From assembly GCF_001426545.1 (NCBI RefSeq), contig NZ_LMEZ01000001.1, positions 1,302,912 to 1,366,911 on the forward strand: DNA of 64,000 nucleotides, given 5' to 3'. Positions 35,860 to 45,233 of this stretch are shown here, one piece after another. Origin of the DNA: Mycobacterium sp. Root135. GTDB lineage: Bacteria > Actinomycetota > Actinomycetes > Mycobacteriales > Mycobacteriaceae. The notes under the pieces are model-generated. The model made no database searches. It had not been told where the DNA came from and worked only from the letters and a program-made list of their open reading frames with translations. The position numbers were made by a program, and so were the translations under genes. Within the stretch, counting starts at the first letter, position 1; each line of letters opens with the position of its first letter.

Positions 35860-38025
35860 TCACAACATGCAGCTGACGCAACCCTCCACCTCAGTCCCCT
35901 CCAACGCCATCTGGCGTAGGCGGATGTAGTACAGCGTCTTGATGCCCTTGCGCCAGGCGTAGATCTGGGCCTTGTTCACCTCACGCGTAGTGGCGGTGTC
36001 CTTGAAGAACAGCGTCAGCGACAGGCCCTGGTCCACGTGCTGGGTGGCCGCGGCGTAGGTGTCGATGATCTTCTCGTAGCCGATCTCGTATGCGTCCTGG
36101 TAGAACTCGAGATTGTCGTTGGTCAGATACGGCGCCGGGTAGTACGCCCGGCCGATCTTGCCTTCCTTGCGGATCTCGATCCGCGACGGCACCGGGTGGA
36201 TCGACGACGTCGAGTAGTTGATGTAGGAAATCGACCCCGTCGGCGGCACGGCCTGCAGGTTCTGGTTGTAGATGCCGTGCGTCTGCACCGACTCCTTCAA
36301 GCTCCGCCAGTCGTCCTGGGTCGGGATGTGGATGTCGGCCTTGGCGAACAACTCCCGCACACGTTCGGTCGCCGGCTCCCACGCCTGCTCGGTGTACTTG
36401 TCGAAGAACTCCCCCGACGCGTACTTCGACTTCTCGAACCCACCGAAGCGCGTGCCGCGCTCCATCGCGATGCGGTTGCTCGCCCGCAGTGCGTGGAAGA
36501 GCACCGCGTAGAAGTAGATGTTGGTGAAGTCGATGCCCTCTTCGGAGCCGTACATGATCCGCTCGCGAGCCAGGTACCCGTGCAGGTTCATCTGCCCCAG
36601 CCCGATGGCGTGAGAGTCGTTGTTGCCCTGCTCGATCGACGGCACCGACCAGATGTGGGTCTGGTCGCTGACCGCGGTGAGTCCGCGGATCGCGACCTCG
36701 ATGGTCTGGGCGAAGTCCGGCGAGTCCATCGTCTTGGCGATGTTGAGTGACCCGAGGTTGCACGAGATGTCCTTGCCCACCTTGGAATACGACAGATCGT
36801 CGTTGAATTCCGAGGGCGTCGACACCTGGAGGATCTCCGAGCACAGGTTGCTGTGGGTGATCCGGCCCTCGATCGGGTTGGCCCGGTTCACCGTGTCCTC
36901 GTACATGATGTACGGGTAACCGGACTCGAACTGCAGCTCGGCGAGGGTCTGGAAGAACTCCCGCGCCTTGATCTTGGTCTTGCGAATCCGTGCATCGTCG
37001 ACCATCTCGTAGTACTTCTCGGTGATGGCGATGTCGGCGAACGGAACGCCGTAGACCTTCTCGACGTCGTACGGCGAGAAGAGGTACATGTCCTCGTTCT
37101 TCTTCGCCAGCTCGAACGTGATGTCCGGGATGACGACGCCGAGGGACAGCGTCTTGATGCGGATCTTCTCGTCGGCGTTCTCACGCTTGGTGTCGAGGAA
37201 GCGGTATATGTCGGGATGATGCGCCTGCAGATACACCGCGCCGGCACCCTGACGGGCGCCCAGCTGGTTGGCGTAGGAGAACGAATCCTCCAGCAGCTTC
37301 ATGATCGGGATGACACCCGAGCTCTGGTTCTCGATGTTCTTGATCGGTGCACCGTGCTCGCGAATGTTGCTCAGCAGCAACGCAACTCCGCCACCACGCT
37401 TGGACAACTGCAGCGCCGAGTTGATGGAACGCCCGATGGACTCCATGTTGTCCTCGATGCGCAGCAGGAAGCAGCTGACGGGCTCGCCGCGCTGTTTCTT
37501 GCCGGAGTTGAGGAACGTCGGGGTGGCCGGCTGGAATCGGCCGTCGATGATCTCGTCGACGAGCTGCTCGGCCAACGTCGTGTCGCCGGCGGCCAGCGTC
37601 AGCGACACCATGACGACGCGGTCCTCGAAACGCTCGAGGTAGCGCTTACCGTCGAACGTCTTCAGCGTGTAGGACGTGTAGTACTTGAACGCGCCGAGGA
37701 ACGTCGGGAAGCGGAACTTCTTGGCGTACGCGCGGTCCAGCAGCGACTTCACGAAGTTGCGCGAGTACTGGTCGAGCACCTCGCGCTCGTAGTACTCCTT
37801 CTGCACCAGGTAGTCGAGCTTCTCGTCCTGGTTGTGGAAGAAGACGGTGTTCTGGTTGACGTGCTGCAAGAAGTACTGGTTGGCGGCTTCGCGATCCTTG
37901 TCGAACTGGATCTTGCCGTCCTTGTCGTACAGGTTCAGCATCGCGTTGAGCGCGTGGTAGTCGGTCTCGCCCGGGAGTGCGTGGACTCCGGTGGTTACAG
38001 GTTCTGCAGTGACGGTTGGTGACAC
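35860..38025 (-). CDS. nrdE: Class Ib ribonucleotide reductase alpha subunit
   Basis: A 721-residue catalytic subunit reducing ribonucleoside diphosphates. Active-site blocks: the first Cys in [10 protein letters not shown], the Asn-x-Cys-x-Glu set in [20 protein letters not shown], and the C-terminal redox pair in EGCVSCML that is re-reduced by NrdH. GTG start chosen because [10 protein letters not shown] matches mycobacterial NrdE N-termini; this makes it overlap the end of nrdI by 31 nt. There is no N-terminal ATP-cone, as expected for class Ib. Operon order nrdH-nrdI-nrdE. Confidence 0.96.
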   Translation of the reverse strand: MSPTVTAEPVTTGVHALPGETDYHALNAMLNLYDKDGKIQFDKDREAANQYFLQHVNQNTVFFHNQDEKLDYLVQKEYYEREVLDQYSRNFVKSLLDRAYAKKFRFPTFLGAFKYYTSYTLKTFDGKRYLERFEDRVVMVSLTLAAGDTTLAEQLVDEIIDGRFQPATPTFLNSGKKQRGEPVSCFLLRIEDNMESIGRSINSALQLSKRGGGVALLLSNIREHGAPIKNIENQSSGVIPIMKLLEDSFSYANQLGARQGAGAVYLQAHHPDIYRFLDTKRENADEKIRIKTLSLGVVIPDITFELAKKNEDMYLFSPYDVEKVYGVPFADIAITEKYYEMVDDARIRKTKIKAREFFQTLAELQFESGYPYIMYEDTVNRANPIEGRITHSNLCSEILQVSTPSEFNDDLSYSKVGKDISCNLGSLNIAKTMDSPDFAQTIEVAIRGLTAVSDQTHIWSVPSIEQGNNDSHAIGLGQMNLHGYLARERIMYGSEEGIDFTNIYFYAVLFHALRASNRIAMERGTRFGGFEKSKYASGEFFDKYTEQAWEPATERVRELFAKADIHIPTQDDWRSLKESVQTHGIYNQNLQAVPPTGSISYINYSTSSIHPVPSRIEIRKEGKIGRAYYPAPYLTNDNLEFYQDAYEIGYEKIIDTYAAATQHVDQGLSLTLFFKDTATTREVNKAQIYAWRKGIKTLYYIRLRQMALEGTEVEGCVSCML

Positions 38026-38438
38026 GTCTGGTCCTTCCAGAAATCGGCAAGCCCCGCGCGGACGGCGAAGACGTCGTCCGTGGTGCCCATGAGTTCGAAG
38101 CGATAGAGGTAGGGGACGCCGCACTTGCGTGAGACGACGTCACCGGCGTAGCCGAATTCGGCACCGAAGTTGGTGTTGCCCGCGGCGATGACGCCGCGGA
38201 TCAACGATCGGTTGTGTTCGTCGTTCAGAAAGGCGATGACTTGCTTGGGGACGTAACCGCCGGCGTCCGGATCGGGTCCGTTGGCGTGTCCGCCGCCGTA
38301 GGTGGGCAGAACCAGCACGTACGGTTCGGTCACCTGGATGCGGTCGCGGAGCGGGATGCGGATCGCGGGCAGCTCCAGCTTCTCGACGAAGCGGTGCGTG
38401 TTCTCCGAGACGCTGGAGAAGTAGACGAGACTCCCCAT
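37995..38438 (-). CDS. nrdI: NrdI flavodoxin-like RNR activator
   Basis: A 147-residue flavodoxin-like FMN protein that supplies the oxidant for dimanganese cofactor assembly in NrdF. Family blocks: [17 protein letters not shown] at the N-terminus, LPTYGGG and [19 protein letters not shown]. The ATG at 38438 has AGGAG at five-base spacing; the GTG one codon earlier is too close to it. It overlaps the start of nrdE. Confidence 0.95.
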   Translation of the reverse strand: MGSLVYFSSVSENTHRFVEKLELPAIRIPLRDRIQVTEPYVLVLPTYGGGHANGPDPDAGGYVPKQVIAFLNDEHNRSLIRGVIAAGNTNFGAEFGYAGDVVSRKCGVPYLYRFELMGTTDDVFAVRAGLADFWKDQTCHQPSLQNL

Positions 38439-38473
38439 CACGTCTCCTCTCCTACCCGCCGGGTTCTTCTCTG

Positions 38474-38716
38474 TTACGCCGTGGCTGCGACGGCGCCGGA
38501 CAGCTGCTTGATCCGGTCCGGACGGAAGCCCGACCAGTGGTCGTTGCCCGCGACCACGACGGGGGCCTGCAGGTAACCCAGCGCCATGACGTAGTCACGC
38601 GCCTCGGGCACCTCGGTGATGTCCACGACGTCGTAGGCGACGCCCTGCTTGTCGAGCGCCTTGTAGGTGGCGTTGCACTGGACGCATGCGGGCTTGGTGT
38701 AGACGGTGACGGTCAT
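38474..38716 (-). CDS. nrdH: Glutaredoxin-like NrdH redoxin
   Basis: An 80-residue thioredoxin-fold electron donor to NrdEF with the CxxC active site in [10 protein letters not shown] and the NrdH-specific WSGFRPDRI near the C-terminus. First gene of nrdHIE. ATG start with AGGGG upstream; a 12-residue upstream extension has no support. The promoter region holds an NrdR-type box about 190 nt upstream. Confidence 0.95.
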   Translation of the reverse strand: MTVTVYTKPACVQCNATYKALDKQGVAYDVVDITEVPEARDYVMALGYLQAPVVVAGNDHWSGFRPDRIKQLSGAVAATA

Positions 38717-38906
38717 TGGTGGGCTCCCCTCAGCGAAACGATGATCAAGCATGTGGCGTGTCTCCTACACAAGCGTCTCGCACGGCACCGACAAGACCTC
38801 ATCTTGGCGCAATCATCAATATGTTCAACACCTCACCGAAGGGATGACTTCCCGGCTGGGGCGGATGAACTAGTCCTGAGTTGAGCCTGTGACGCTTCGT
38901 TGCTTG

Positions 38907-38922
38907 GCACTAGATGTTGTGT
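38907..38922. promoter_or_regulatory. NrdR box upstream of nrdHIE
   Basis: GCACTAGATGTTGTGT matches the 16-bp NrdR consensus ACAC-w-ATATAT-w-GTGT at 13 of 16 positions. NrdR represses RNR genes when ATP/dATP are replete. The usual second box about three helical turns away is not clear in either direction. Confidence 0.65.
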
Positions 38923-39032
38923 CCAACTAGTAGAGCACATACAAGATGGCCCTAATGACACAAATGAAATTTCGCCTGGTCGTTGCGGTGTGTCGCGGAA
39001 TTTCCGGCGTGTTATTCACAACGACGCCCGTT

Positions 39033-39069
39033 CCTGTTAGTGGAACGCCCCTCCCTGTTAGTCGAACGC
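39033..39069. repeat. Tandem direct repeat CCTGTTAGT-S-GAACGC, 21-bp period
   Basis: Two 16-bp copies at 39033-39048 and 39054-39069 differing at one base, two helical turns apart on the same face. The first copy also contains an inverted GTTCC...GGAAC. Typical geometry for a dimeric regulator, but no binder can be named. Confidence 0.55.
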
Positions 39070-39240
39070 GTCCCGGCAGACGCGAAGCGAACGCTCTCCC
39101 TCAGCGGTCCGGAAACGGGGGTGGTTCCTCAGTCGAGTAGCAAAGCGCGAGAAACGGCCACCACGGAGTCAGTGGATGCAAGGTGAGTGGCCATGTCCAC
39201 CCCGGGCGAGCACACCACGGGACACCCGTAGACGACGAAA

Positions 39241-39274
39241 CCGCCGGCGAACCCCTTTCGGGGCTCGCCGGCGG
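39241..39274 (-). terminator. Terminator hairpin after FMN reductase gene
   Basis: 15-bp stem with one mismatch (CCGCCGGCGAACCCC on the + strand) and a TTTC loop, 22 nt beyond the leftward stop and followed in that direction by GGTTTCG. Strong Rho-independent terminator. Confidence 0.8.
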
Positions 39275-39295
39275 CCTGGTCGTGGTGAAGCGCCG

Positions 39296-39838
39296 TCAGC
39301 CGACTTCGGCGGTCAACTTCTCCACCACTTCACGGACCTGCTGGACCACGTCGGCGTTCTCCCGCGGGTGCTTGCCGTCGAAGATCCCCGCCGGCAGCGA
39401 CAGCTTCACGTCCTCGACGACCTTGGGTCCCGCCACGCCAAAGGACTTGCGCGTCTCGTCGTGCGCCCAGACTCCGCCGTACTGGCCGAGCGCCGTGCCG
39501 ATGACGGCCAACGGCTTGCCGTTGAGCGCCCCGGCACCGTAGGGCCGCGACAGCCAGTCGATCGCGTTCTTCAGCACACCCGGGATGCTGCCGTTGTACT
39601 CCGGCGTCACGACCAGCGCGGCATCCGCTTCCGCCGCGGCCAGGCGCAGCGCCTGCACGACCTCGGCCACGCCGTCGCCGTCGACGTCCTCGTTGTAGAA
39701 CGGCAGGTCGCCCAACCGGTCGAACAGTTGCAGCGACACACCCGCTGGAGCCGTCTCGCTCGCCACTTCGGCCAATTGCCGGTTCAGCGAGGCCGCCCGC
39801 AGGCTGCCGACCAGTACCAAAACCTTCACGTCTGTCAT
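39296..39838 (-). CDS. NADPH-dependent FMN reductase
   Basis: A 180-residue flavodoxin-fold reductase (FMN_red family). FMN phosphate-binding loop GSLRAASLNRQLA at the N-terminus and the family block TPEYNGSIPGVLKNAIDWLSRPYG. Corresponds to the gene downstream of nrdH in M. tuberculosis (Rv3054c). Reduces FMN, quinones or azo compounds. Divergent from a TetR gene with an inverted repeat between them, suggesting inducible expression by a xenobiotic or quinone. Confidence 0.92.
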   Translation of the reverse strand: MTDVKVLVLVGSLRAASLNRQLAEVASETAPAGVSLQLFDRLGDLPFYNEDVDGDGVAEVVQALRLAAAEADAALVVTPEYNGSIPGVLKNAIDWLSRPYGAGALNGKPLAVIGTALGQYGGVWAHDETRKSFGVAGPKVVEDVKLSLPAGIFDGKHPRENADVVQQVREVVEKLTAEVG

Positions 39839-39885
39839 GTCCGTAGAGCTCCCTTCGGTTGATTCGCCACGATCCTCTCACAGCT

Positions 39886-39907
39886 CAACTGGACCGCAGT
39901 CCGATTG
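39886..39907. promoter_or_regulatory. Imperfect palindrome between FMN reductase and TetR genes
   Basis: CAACTGGAC-CGCA-GTCCGATTG, 9-bp arms with seven matches, centred 36 nt upstream of the tetR ATG. Probable TetR operator controlling both divergent genes. Confidence 0.5.
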
Positions 39908-39932
39908 ATTCCGGCTGACGTAAAGTGCAGGG

Positions 39933-40541
39933 ATGAGCATCGGCGACGGCCTGATCGGACTACCGGTCACCGATTCGGCGCCGGTCGAGCGCGGTGACGC
40001 CGCCCGCAACCGCGCGCTGCTACTGGCCGCCGCCCGCCGCCTGATCGAAGAACGCGGCGCCGACACCGTCACCATGGACGACGTCGCCAATGCCGCGGGC
40101 GTCGGCAAGGGCACCCTGTTCCGCCGCTTCGGCAGCCGCGCCGGTCTGATGGTCGTACTCCTCGACGAGGCCGAGAAGACCGAACAAGCGGCCTTCATGT
40201 TCGGTCCCCCGCCGCTGGGGCCCGGCGCTCCCCCGCTGACCAGGCTGATCGCCTACGGACGCGACCGACTGCGGTTCGTCTGGCATCACCGCGTCCTGCT
40301 CGCCGACGCCAACACCGATCCGCACATGCGCTTCAACGCACCCGCCACCCTGCACCGCACCCACGTCCGCATGCTTCTCGCCTCCGCGGGCACCACCGGC
40401 GATCTCGACGCGCAAACACAGGCGCTGCTGTCGCTTCTGGACCCCGACTACGTCACCCATCAGGTCGAGGATGTCGGGCACGATCTCGATCGACAGGGTG
40501 ACGCGTGGGAGAGCTTGGCGCGCAAGCTCTGCGGGAGCTAG
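39933..40541 (+). CDS. TetR family transcriptional regulator
   Basis: A 202-residue regulator corresponding to Rv3055. HTH: VTMDDVANAAGVGKGTLFRRFGSRAGLM. Divergent from the FMN reductase, and followed by dinB after only 6 nt, so the polymerase is probably transcribed from the same promoter. Whether that subjects dinB to the same ligand-dependent control is an open question. Confidence 0.9.
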   Translation: MSIGDGLIGLPVTDSAPVERGDAARNRALLLAAARRLIEERGADTVTMDDVANAAGVGKGTLFRRFGSRAGLMVVLLDEAEKTEQAAFMFGPPPLGPGAPPLTRLIAYGRDRLRFVWHHRVLLADANTDPHMRFNAPATLHRTHVRMLLASAGTTGDLDAQTQALLSLLDPDYVTHQVEDVGHDLDRQGDAWESLARKLCGS

Positions 40542-40547
40542 TGCCCC

Positions 40548-41600
40548 ATGGCGTGGGTGCTACACGTCGACCTCGACCAGTTCCTCGCGTCGGTCGAACT
40601 GCGGCGGCGCCCCGAGCTCGTCGGCCTGCCGGTGATCGTCGGCGGCAACGGCGACCCGACCGAACCGCGCAAGGTGGTCACCTGCGCGTCCTATGAGGCG
40701 CGCGAGCGCGGCGTGCACGCGGGCATGCCGCTGCGGGTGGCCGCCCGCAAGTGCCCCGAGGCGACGTTCCTTCCGTCGGATCCCACCGCTTACGACGCGG
40801 CCTCCGACGAGGTGATGGGACTGCTCCGCGACCTCGGTCATCCCCTCGAGGTGTGGGGTTGGGACGAGGCGTACCTCGGCGCCGACGTCGCCGATCCCCA
40901 CGAGCTCGCGATGAATATCCGCCAGGTGGTCGAGGCGCAGACGGGCCTCTCGTGCTCGGTCGGGATAAGCGACAACAAGCAACGGGCCAAGGTCGCGACC
41001 GGATTCGGCAAGCCGGCGGGGGTCTACCGCCTCGACGACGACAACTGGATGGCCGTAATGGGCGATCGGGGCGTCGACCAACTCTGGGGAGTCGGCCCCA
41101 AGACCGCGAAACGACTTGCCGCCCTTGGCATCATCACCGTGGGCGACCTTGCCGCCGCCGACGCGGAGCTCCTGGTGTCGACGTTCGGTCCCAGCACGGG
41201 GTTGTGGATCCTGTTGCTGGCCAAGGGCGGTGGAGACGCCACCGTCAGCACCGAACCCTGGGTGCCCAGGTCGCGCAGCCACGTGGTCACCTTCGCCGAG
41301 GACCTCACCGAACGCGCCGAGATGGACGCGGCCATCGTCGAACTGGCCCGCGAGACCCTCGCCGAGGTCGTCGAGCAGGGCCGCACGGTGGCCAGGGTCG
41401 CCGTCACCGTGCGCACCTCGACGTTCTTCACCAGAACCAAGATCCGCAAGCTCGCAGCCCCGGGCACCGACGAGTCCGTCATCCGCGACACCGCACTCTC
41501 GGTGTTCGACCGGTTCGAGCTGGATCGGCCCGTACGTCTGCTCGGTGTTCGCCTCGAACTGACGATGCCGGACGCCACGAACGTCACCGCCCCCACCTAA
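40548..41600 (+). CDS. dinB2: DNA polymerase IV-type Y-family polymerase, DinB2 class
   Basis: A 350-residue Y-family polymerase, orthologous to M. tuberculosis dinP (Rv3056) and M. smegmatis DinB2. Catalytic acidic residues lie in HVDLDQF (Asp8) and WGWDEAYLG; the little-finger domain follows VGPKTAKRLAALGI. The steric-gate position after DLDQF is Leu13 rather than the Phe/Tyr of most Pol IV enzymes; in M. smegmatis DinB2 a Leu at this place permits ribonucleotide incorporation. No C-terminal beta-clamp-binding peptide is obvious. Sits 6 nt downstream of a TetR gene and 10 nt upstream of an AAA ATPase. Confidence 0.94.
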   Translation: MAWVLHVDLDQFLASVELRRRPELVGLPVIVGGNGDPTEPRKVVTCASYEARERGVHAGMPLRVAARKCPEATFLPSDPTAYDAASDEVMGLLRDLGHPLEVWGWDEAYLGADVADPHELAMNIRQVVEAQTGLSCSVGISDNKQRAKVATGFGKPAGVYRLDDDNWMAVMGDRGVDQLWGVGPKTAKRLAALGIITVGDLAAADAELLVSTFGPSTGLWILLLAKGGGDATVSTEPWVPRSRSHVVTFAEDLTERAEMDAAIVELARETLAEVVEQGRTVARVAVTVRTSTFFTRTKIRKLAAPGTDESVIRDTALSVFDRFELDRPVRLLGVRLELTMPDATNVTAPT

Positions 41601-41610
41601 CCTCGTCAGC

Positions 41611-42759
41611 ATGTTGCACACCGTCGCCATCCGGGGCTACCGCTCGATGCGCGAGGTCGTGATCCCCCTGACGGGCTTGACGGTCGTCACCGGCGCGAAC
41701 GGCACGGGCAAGTCCTCGGTGTACCGGGCGCTGAAACTCCTCGCCGACTGCGGCCGCGGGGAGGTGATCGGCTCGCTGGCCCGCGAAGGCGGGCTGGAGT
41801 CGGTGCTGTGGGCAGGCCCGGAGAATCCCACCGGCGCGCGACGTGCCGGCGAAGTGCAGGGCACCACGCGCATGCGGCCCGTCGCCCTCGAACTCGGTTT
41901 CTCCTCAGACGATCTCGGCTATCTGATCGACCTCGGCCTGCCGCAGTACGCCGGCCCCAAGTCGTTGTTCGCGCGCGATCCCGAGATCAAGCGGGAGATC
42001 GTGTTCGCCGGTCCACGACTGCGACCAAGCGCCGCACTGGTCCGTCGGGGTGGTGACTACGCCGAGGTTGCCGACGACGCCGGGCGCGGCTTCACCGAGC
42101 TCACGCGCGCGCTGACCACCTACCGAAGTGTCCTCGCCGAATACGCGCTACCCGAGCTCGCCGCCGTACGCGATCGACTGCGCGACTGGCGGTTCTACGA
42201 CGGGTTCCGCGTCGACGCCGACGCACCGGCGCGACGACCACGGATCGGCACCAGGACGCCGGTGCTGTCCGATGACGGCGGCGATCTGGCTGCCGCGGTC
42301 CAGACGATCCTCGAGCTGGGCTCCGGCGACCTACAGCGGGCCGTCGCCGACGCCTTCGACGGGGCCGAGGTGTCCGTCGCGGTGCACGACGGGCTCTTCG
42401 AGCTGCAACTGCGCCAACCCGGCATGTTGAGACCGCTGCGCGCGGCCGAATTGTCGGACGGCACACTGCGTTTCCTGCTCTGGGGGGCAGCGCTTCTCAG
42501 CCCGCGGCCGCCCTCGCTGATGGTGCTCAACGAGCCGGAGACCTCATTGCATCCCGACCTGGTGGCGCCGCTGGCCTCGATGATCCGCGCCGCGGCGGCC
42601 GCCACCCAGGTCGTGGTCGTCACACACTCGCAGATGATGCGCCGACATCTGGACGTCGACGACGCCAGCGAGATCGAGCTCTACAAGGAGTGGGGTGAGA
42701 CGCGCGTCGCCGGCCAGACGCTGCTCACCACGCCGCCGTGGGAATGGGGCAAGCGCTGA
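41611..42759 (+). CDS. AAA family ATPase, RecF/OLD-like (AAA_21), without TOPRIM
   Basis: A 382-residue SMC/RecF-type ATPase. Walker A TGANGTGKSS at residues 27-36, an ABC-type signature near ELSDGTLRFLLWGAALL, Walker B LMVLNEPETSLHPDL, and the switch His in VVVTHSQMM. The two ATPase halves are joined by a short, non-coiled insert. There is no C-terminal TOPRIM nuclease, unlike OLD proteins. It begins 10 nt after dinB2, suggesting a shared transcript and possible function in DNA repair; similar ATPases also appear in phage defence. Confidence 0.85.
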   Translation: MLHTVAIRGYRSMREVVIPLTGLTVVTGANGTGKSSVYRALKLLADCGRGEVIGSLAREGGLESVLWAGPENPTGARRAGEVQGTTRMRPVALELGFSSDDLGYLIDLGLPQYAGPKSLFARDPEIKREIVFAGPRLRPSAALVRRGGDYAEVADDAGRGFTELTRALTTYRSVLAEYALPELAAVRDRLRDWRFYDGFRVDADAPARRPRIGTRTPVLSDDGGDLAAAVQTILELGSGDLQRAVADAFDGAEVSVAVHDGLFELQLRQPGMLRPLRAAELSDGTLRFLLWGAALLSPRPPSLMVLNEPETSLHPDLVAPLASMIRAAAAATQVVVVTHSQMMRRHLDVDDASEIELYKEWGETRVAGQTLLTTPPWEWGKR

Positions 42760-42770
42760 CGGCTCGCGTT

Positions 42771-42799
42771 GTTCGTCACGGCATAAGCGTCCGTTAACC
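42771..42799 (+). promoter_or_regulatory. Possible PHO-box-like repeats upstream of alkaline phosphatase
   Basis: GTTCGTC at 42771 and GTTAACC at 42793 are 22 nt apart, twice the 11-nt period of actinobacterial PhoP/RegX3-type boxes (GTTCACC); the middle unit is not conserved. Weak, but the position upstream of a phosphatase fits. Confidence 0.3.
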
Positions 42800-42849
42800 G
42801 GGGTCCCGTTCAATCTGCCAGGCACTACACGGCGAACGAGGAGACACGG

Positions 42850-44370
42850 GTGGCGAAGAGAGTTGTTCTCAAGGTGGCACTGGCGGTCGGTGCGGTGGCG
42901 ATGTTGCCACTGGCGGCCTGCAGTAGCGACACCGAGAAGGCGTCCAACGGCGATGGAGTCACGCGCGCCGCCACCGGAGATCTTGCGACCAACGGAGGCG
43001 CCCGCCGGGTCGACGGCGACCAGAGTGAGGCCATCCGCAACGCGGTGAACGCCTCCGGCGCAAAGAACGTGATCCTGTTGATCGGCGACGGCATGGGCGA
43101 CTCGGAGATCACCCTGGCACGCAACTACGAGAAGGGGGCGGGTGGCTTCTTCGCAGGACTCGACGCGCTGCCGCTGACGGGCCAGTACACCACCTACGCG
43201 CTGCAAAAGAACGGCAAGCCCAACTACGTCACCGACTCCGCGGCCAGCGCAACGGGCTGGTCCACCGGAACCAAGACGTACAACGGCGCACTCGGAATCG
43301 ACGTCAAGGGTGCCCCGCAGAAGACCATCCTCGAACTCGCGATCGCTCAGGGTCGTGCGACCGGCGACATCACCACGTCCGAGATCCAGGACGCCACCCC
43401 CGCGGCGTTGTTCTCGCACATCACCGAACGAGATTGCTACGGCCCCAAGGAAATAGCCGAGGACTGCAAGTCGGAGGCCCTCGAAAGGGGCGGGCTCGGC
43501 TCGGTGACCGAACAATTGCTGGCGACGCGACCGGACATCACGATGGGCGGCGGCGCCGAGACCTTCGCCCAAACCGCCAACGGTGGCGACTTCAAGGGCA
43601 AGACCCTTGAGGCGCAGGCGAAGGAACGCGGCTTCCACATGGTCCGCACCGCAGACGAATTGAACTCGATCACCAAGGCCGACAAGGACGCCCCGCTGCT
43701 GGGCCTGTTCGCCGACGGCAACCTGCCGGTCAGCTGGACCGGTCCCGCCGCCGTCCGGCAGGGCTACCTTCAGCCCGCGGCGAGGTGCACCGACAACCCC
43801 GAGCGCGGCGCCGAGGTGCCCACGTTGGCTGCCATGACGAACAAGTCGATCGATCTGCTCTCCGGCAGCGACAAGGGCAAGGACAAGGGCTTCTTCCTCC
43901 AGGTCGAAAGCGCGTCGATCGACAAGCGCGACCACGCCGCTGACCCGTGCGGCCAGATCGGCGAGACGGTGGCCTTCGACGAAGCCGTGCAGGCGGCGCT
44001 GGAGTTCGCGAAGAAGGACGGCAACACGCTGGTGATCGCGACGGCCGACCACGCCCACACCAGTCAGATCGCCGAGCCGTACACCGAGGAGGATCTGCAG
44101 GGCATCGCCGAGGACACCAAGCAGCCCGTCGAAAGAGTCCGCGACATCATGTATCCCGGCCTCACCCGCCTTCTCACCACCGCCGACGACGCCGAGATGC
44201 TGGTCAGCTACGGCACGTCAGCCGACGTGGGGATCGAAGACCAGGGTCACACCGGGACGCAGTTGCGGATCGCCGCCTTCGGCCCACGCGCTGCCAACGT
44301 CGTGGCTCTGACCGATCAGACGGACCTCTTCTTCACCATGACCGACGCGCTTGGCCTCAACCGGCCTTAG
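42850..44370 (+). CDS. Alkaline phosphatase, PhoA family lipoprotein
   Basis: A 506-residue secreted phosphomonoesterase. Signal peptide with lipobox LAAC (about residue 24), so membrane-anchored outside the cell. Metal and catalytic residues: Asp in [11 protein letters not shown], nucleophilic Ser in [10 protein letters not shown], then [23 protein letters not shown] and GHTGTQL. GTG start with AGGAG at six-base spacing. The gene's 3' end overlaps the convergent SDR by 14 bp. Likely induced by phosphate limitation, though the promoter signature is weak. Confidence 0.92.
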   Translation: MAKRVVLKVALAVGAVAMLPLAACSSDTEKASNGDGVTRAATGDLATNGGARRVDGDQSEAIRNAVNASGAKNVILLIGDGMGDSEITLARNYEKGAGGFFAGLDALPLTGQYTTYALQKNGKPNYVTDSAASATGWSTGTKTYNGALGIDVKGAPQKTILELAIAQGRATGDITTSEIQDATPAALFSHITERDCYGPKEIAEDCKSEALERGGLGSVTEQLLATRPDITMGGGAETFAQTANGGDFKGKTLEAQAKERGFHMVRTADELNSITKADKDAPLLGLFADGNLPVSWTGPAAVRQGYLQPAARCTDNPERGAEVPTLAAMTNKSIDLLSGSDKGKDKGFFLQVESASIDKRDHAADPCGQIGETVAFDEAVQAALEFAKKDGNTLVIATADHAHTSQIAEPYTEEDLQGIAEDTKQPVERVRDIMYPGLTRLLTTADDAEMLVSYGTSADVGIEDQGHTGTQLRIAAFGPRAANVVALTDQTDLFFTMTDALGLNRP

Positions 44371-45223
44371 AGGGTCGCAGCGCTCGGGTGAAGATCACGT
44401 TCACCCGGCGCATGGCGACGCTGTACGGCCACCAGGCCACCCGCTTGAACGCGTACAGCGCGCGGATGTCGGCGGAGGTGTAGATGAGATACCGGTTGCG
44501 GGCGACGCCGCGAAGGATCTTGTCCGCGACCACCTCCGGCGACACCGCGTGGCCACTGAACCGCTCCACCCACTTCTGCACCTGCGGATGGTCGCGGTCT
44601 ACGCCCACGATGTCGACGCTCTGCACCATGGGTGTCTTGACCGCTCCTGGGACGACGACGGACACCCCGATGCGGTGCCTGGCGAGGTCGAACCGCAGCA
44701 CCTCCGACAGACCGCGGAGGCCGTACTTGCTGGCGCTGTAGGCCGCGTGCCACGGCAGGGCCACCAACCCGGCGGCCGAGGACACGTTGACGACGTGCCC
44801 GCCCCGACGGGCGAGAACCATTGCGGGAACCAAGCTTTCGATGACGTGGATGGGCCCCATCAGGTTGACCGAGATCAGCGACTCCCAGTGCCGATGGGTC
44901 AGGTGGCTGACGGTGCCCCATGCGGAGATCCCGGCGATGTTCATCACCACGTCCACTGCGGGCGTCGGTCCACCGATGGCCTCGTGGACCTCGGCGGCGA
45001 ACGCGGCCACCGCGTCGTAGTCGGAGACGTCGAGTGCACGATGAGCCGTCACCGTGGCGCCGAGCGCACGCGCGTCGGCGACCGTCTCGGCGAGCCCCTC
45101 GGCGTTGCGGTCGGTCAGGAAGAGTTCAGCGCCGTCGGCGGCCAGCTTCAGCGCCGTCGCACGACCGATTCCACTCGCTGCGCCGGTAAGGAAACATCGC
45201 TTGCCCGCGTAGCTGTGAACCAT
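44357..45223 (-). CDS. Short-chain dehydrogenase/reductase
   Basis: A 288-residue SDR corresponding to Rv3057c. Nucleotide motif TGAASGIG near residue 14, MNIAG (NNAG-equivalent), catalytic Ser in VSSAAGL and YxxxK as YSASK. Its C-terminal extension ([17 protein letters not shown]) is hydrophobic and basic, as in lipid-associated SDRs, so membrane association is plausible. Substrate unknown. Stop codon lies inside the end of the convergent phosphatase gene. Confidence 0.9.
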   Translation of the reverse strand: MVHSYAGKRCFLTGAASGIGRATALKLAADGAELFLTDRNAEGLAETVADARALGATVTAHRALDVSDYDAVAAFAAEVHEAIGGPTPAVDVVMNIAGISAWGTVSHLTHRHWESLISVNLMGPIHVIESLVPAMVLARRGGHVVNVSSAAGLVALPWHAAYSASKYGLRGLSEVLRFDLARHRIGVSVVVPGAVKTPMVQSVDIVGVDRDHPQVQKWVERFSGHAVSPEVVADKILRGVARNRYLIYTSADIRALYAFKRVAWWPYSVAMRRVNVIFTRALRPSKAG

Positions 45224-45233
45224 GGTGGCGACC

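Larger units (their letters stand above)
38717..39240. other. Long intergenic region upstream of nrdHIE
   Basis: More than 500 nt without a credible gene and less GC-rich than its surroundings (for example around 38800-38830 and 38925-38975). It holds the nrdHIE promoter, an NrdR-type box, and a pair of direct repeats at 39033-39069. A rightward open frame at 38946-39140 (64 codons) has no recognisable protein character. Room exists for a small RNA or a long 5' leader, but I see no direct sign of either. Confidence 0.5.

Noticed and set aside
36853..38022. 389-codon + strand frame opposite nrdE
   Set aside because: Antisense to a highly conserved RNR subunit; no recognisable motif.
38935..38950. 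Second NrdR box beside the one at 38907
   Set aside because: Only about half the consensus positions match, and the centre-to-centre distance (28 bp) is off the usual three turns.
38946..39140. 64-codon + strand ORF in the nrdHIE upstream region
   Set aside because: No ribosome site, no family resemblance, and it spans the direct repeats; more likely non-coding.
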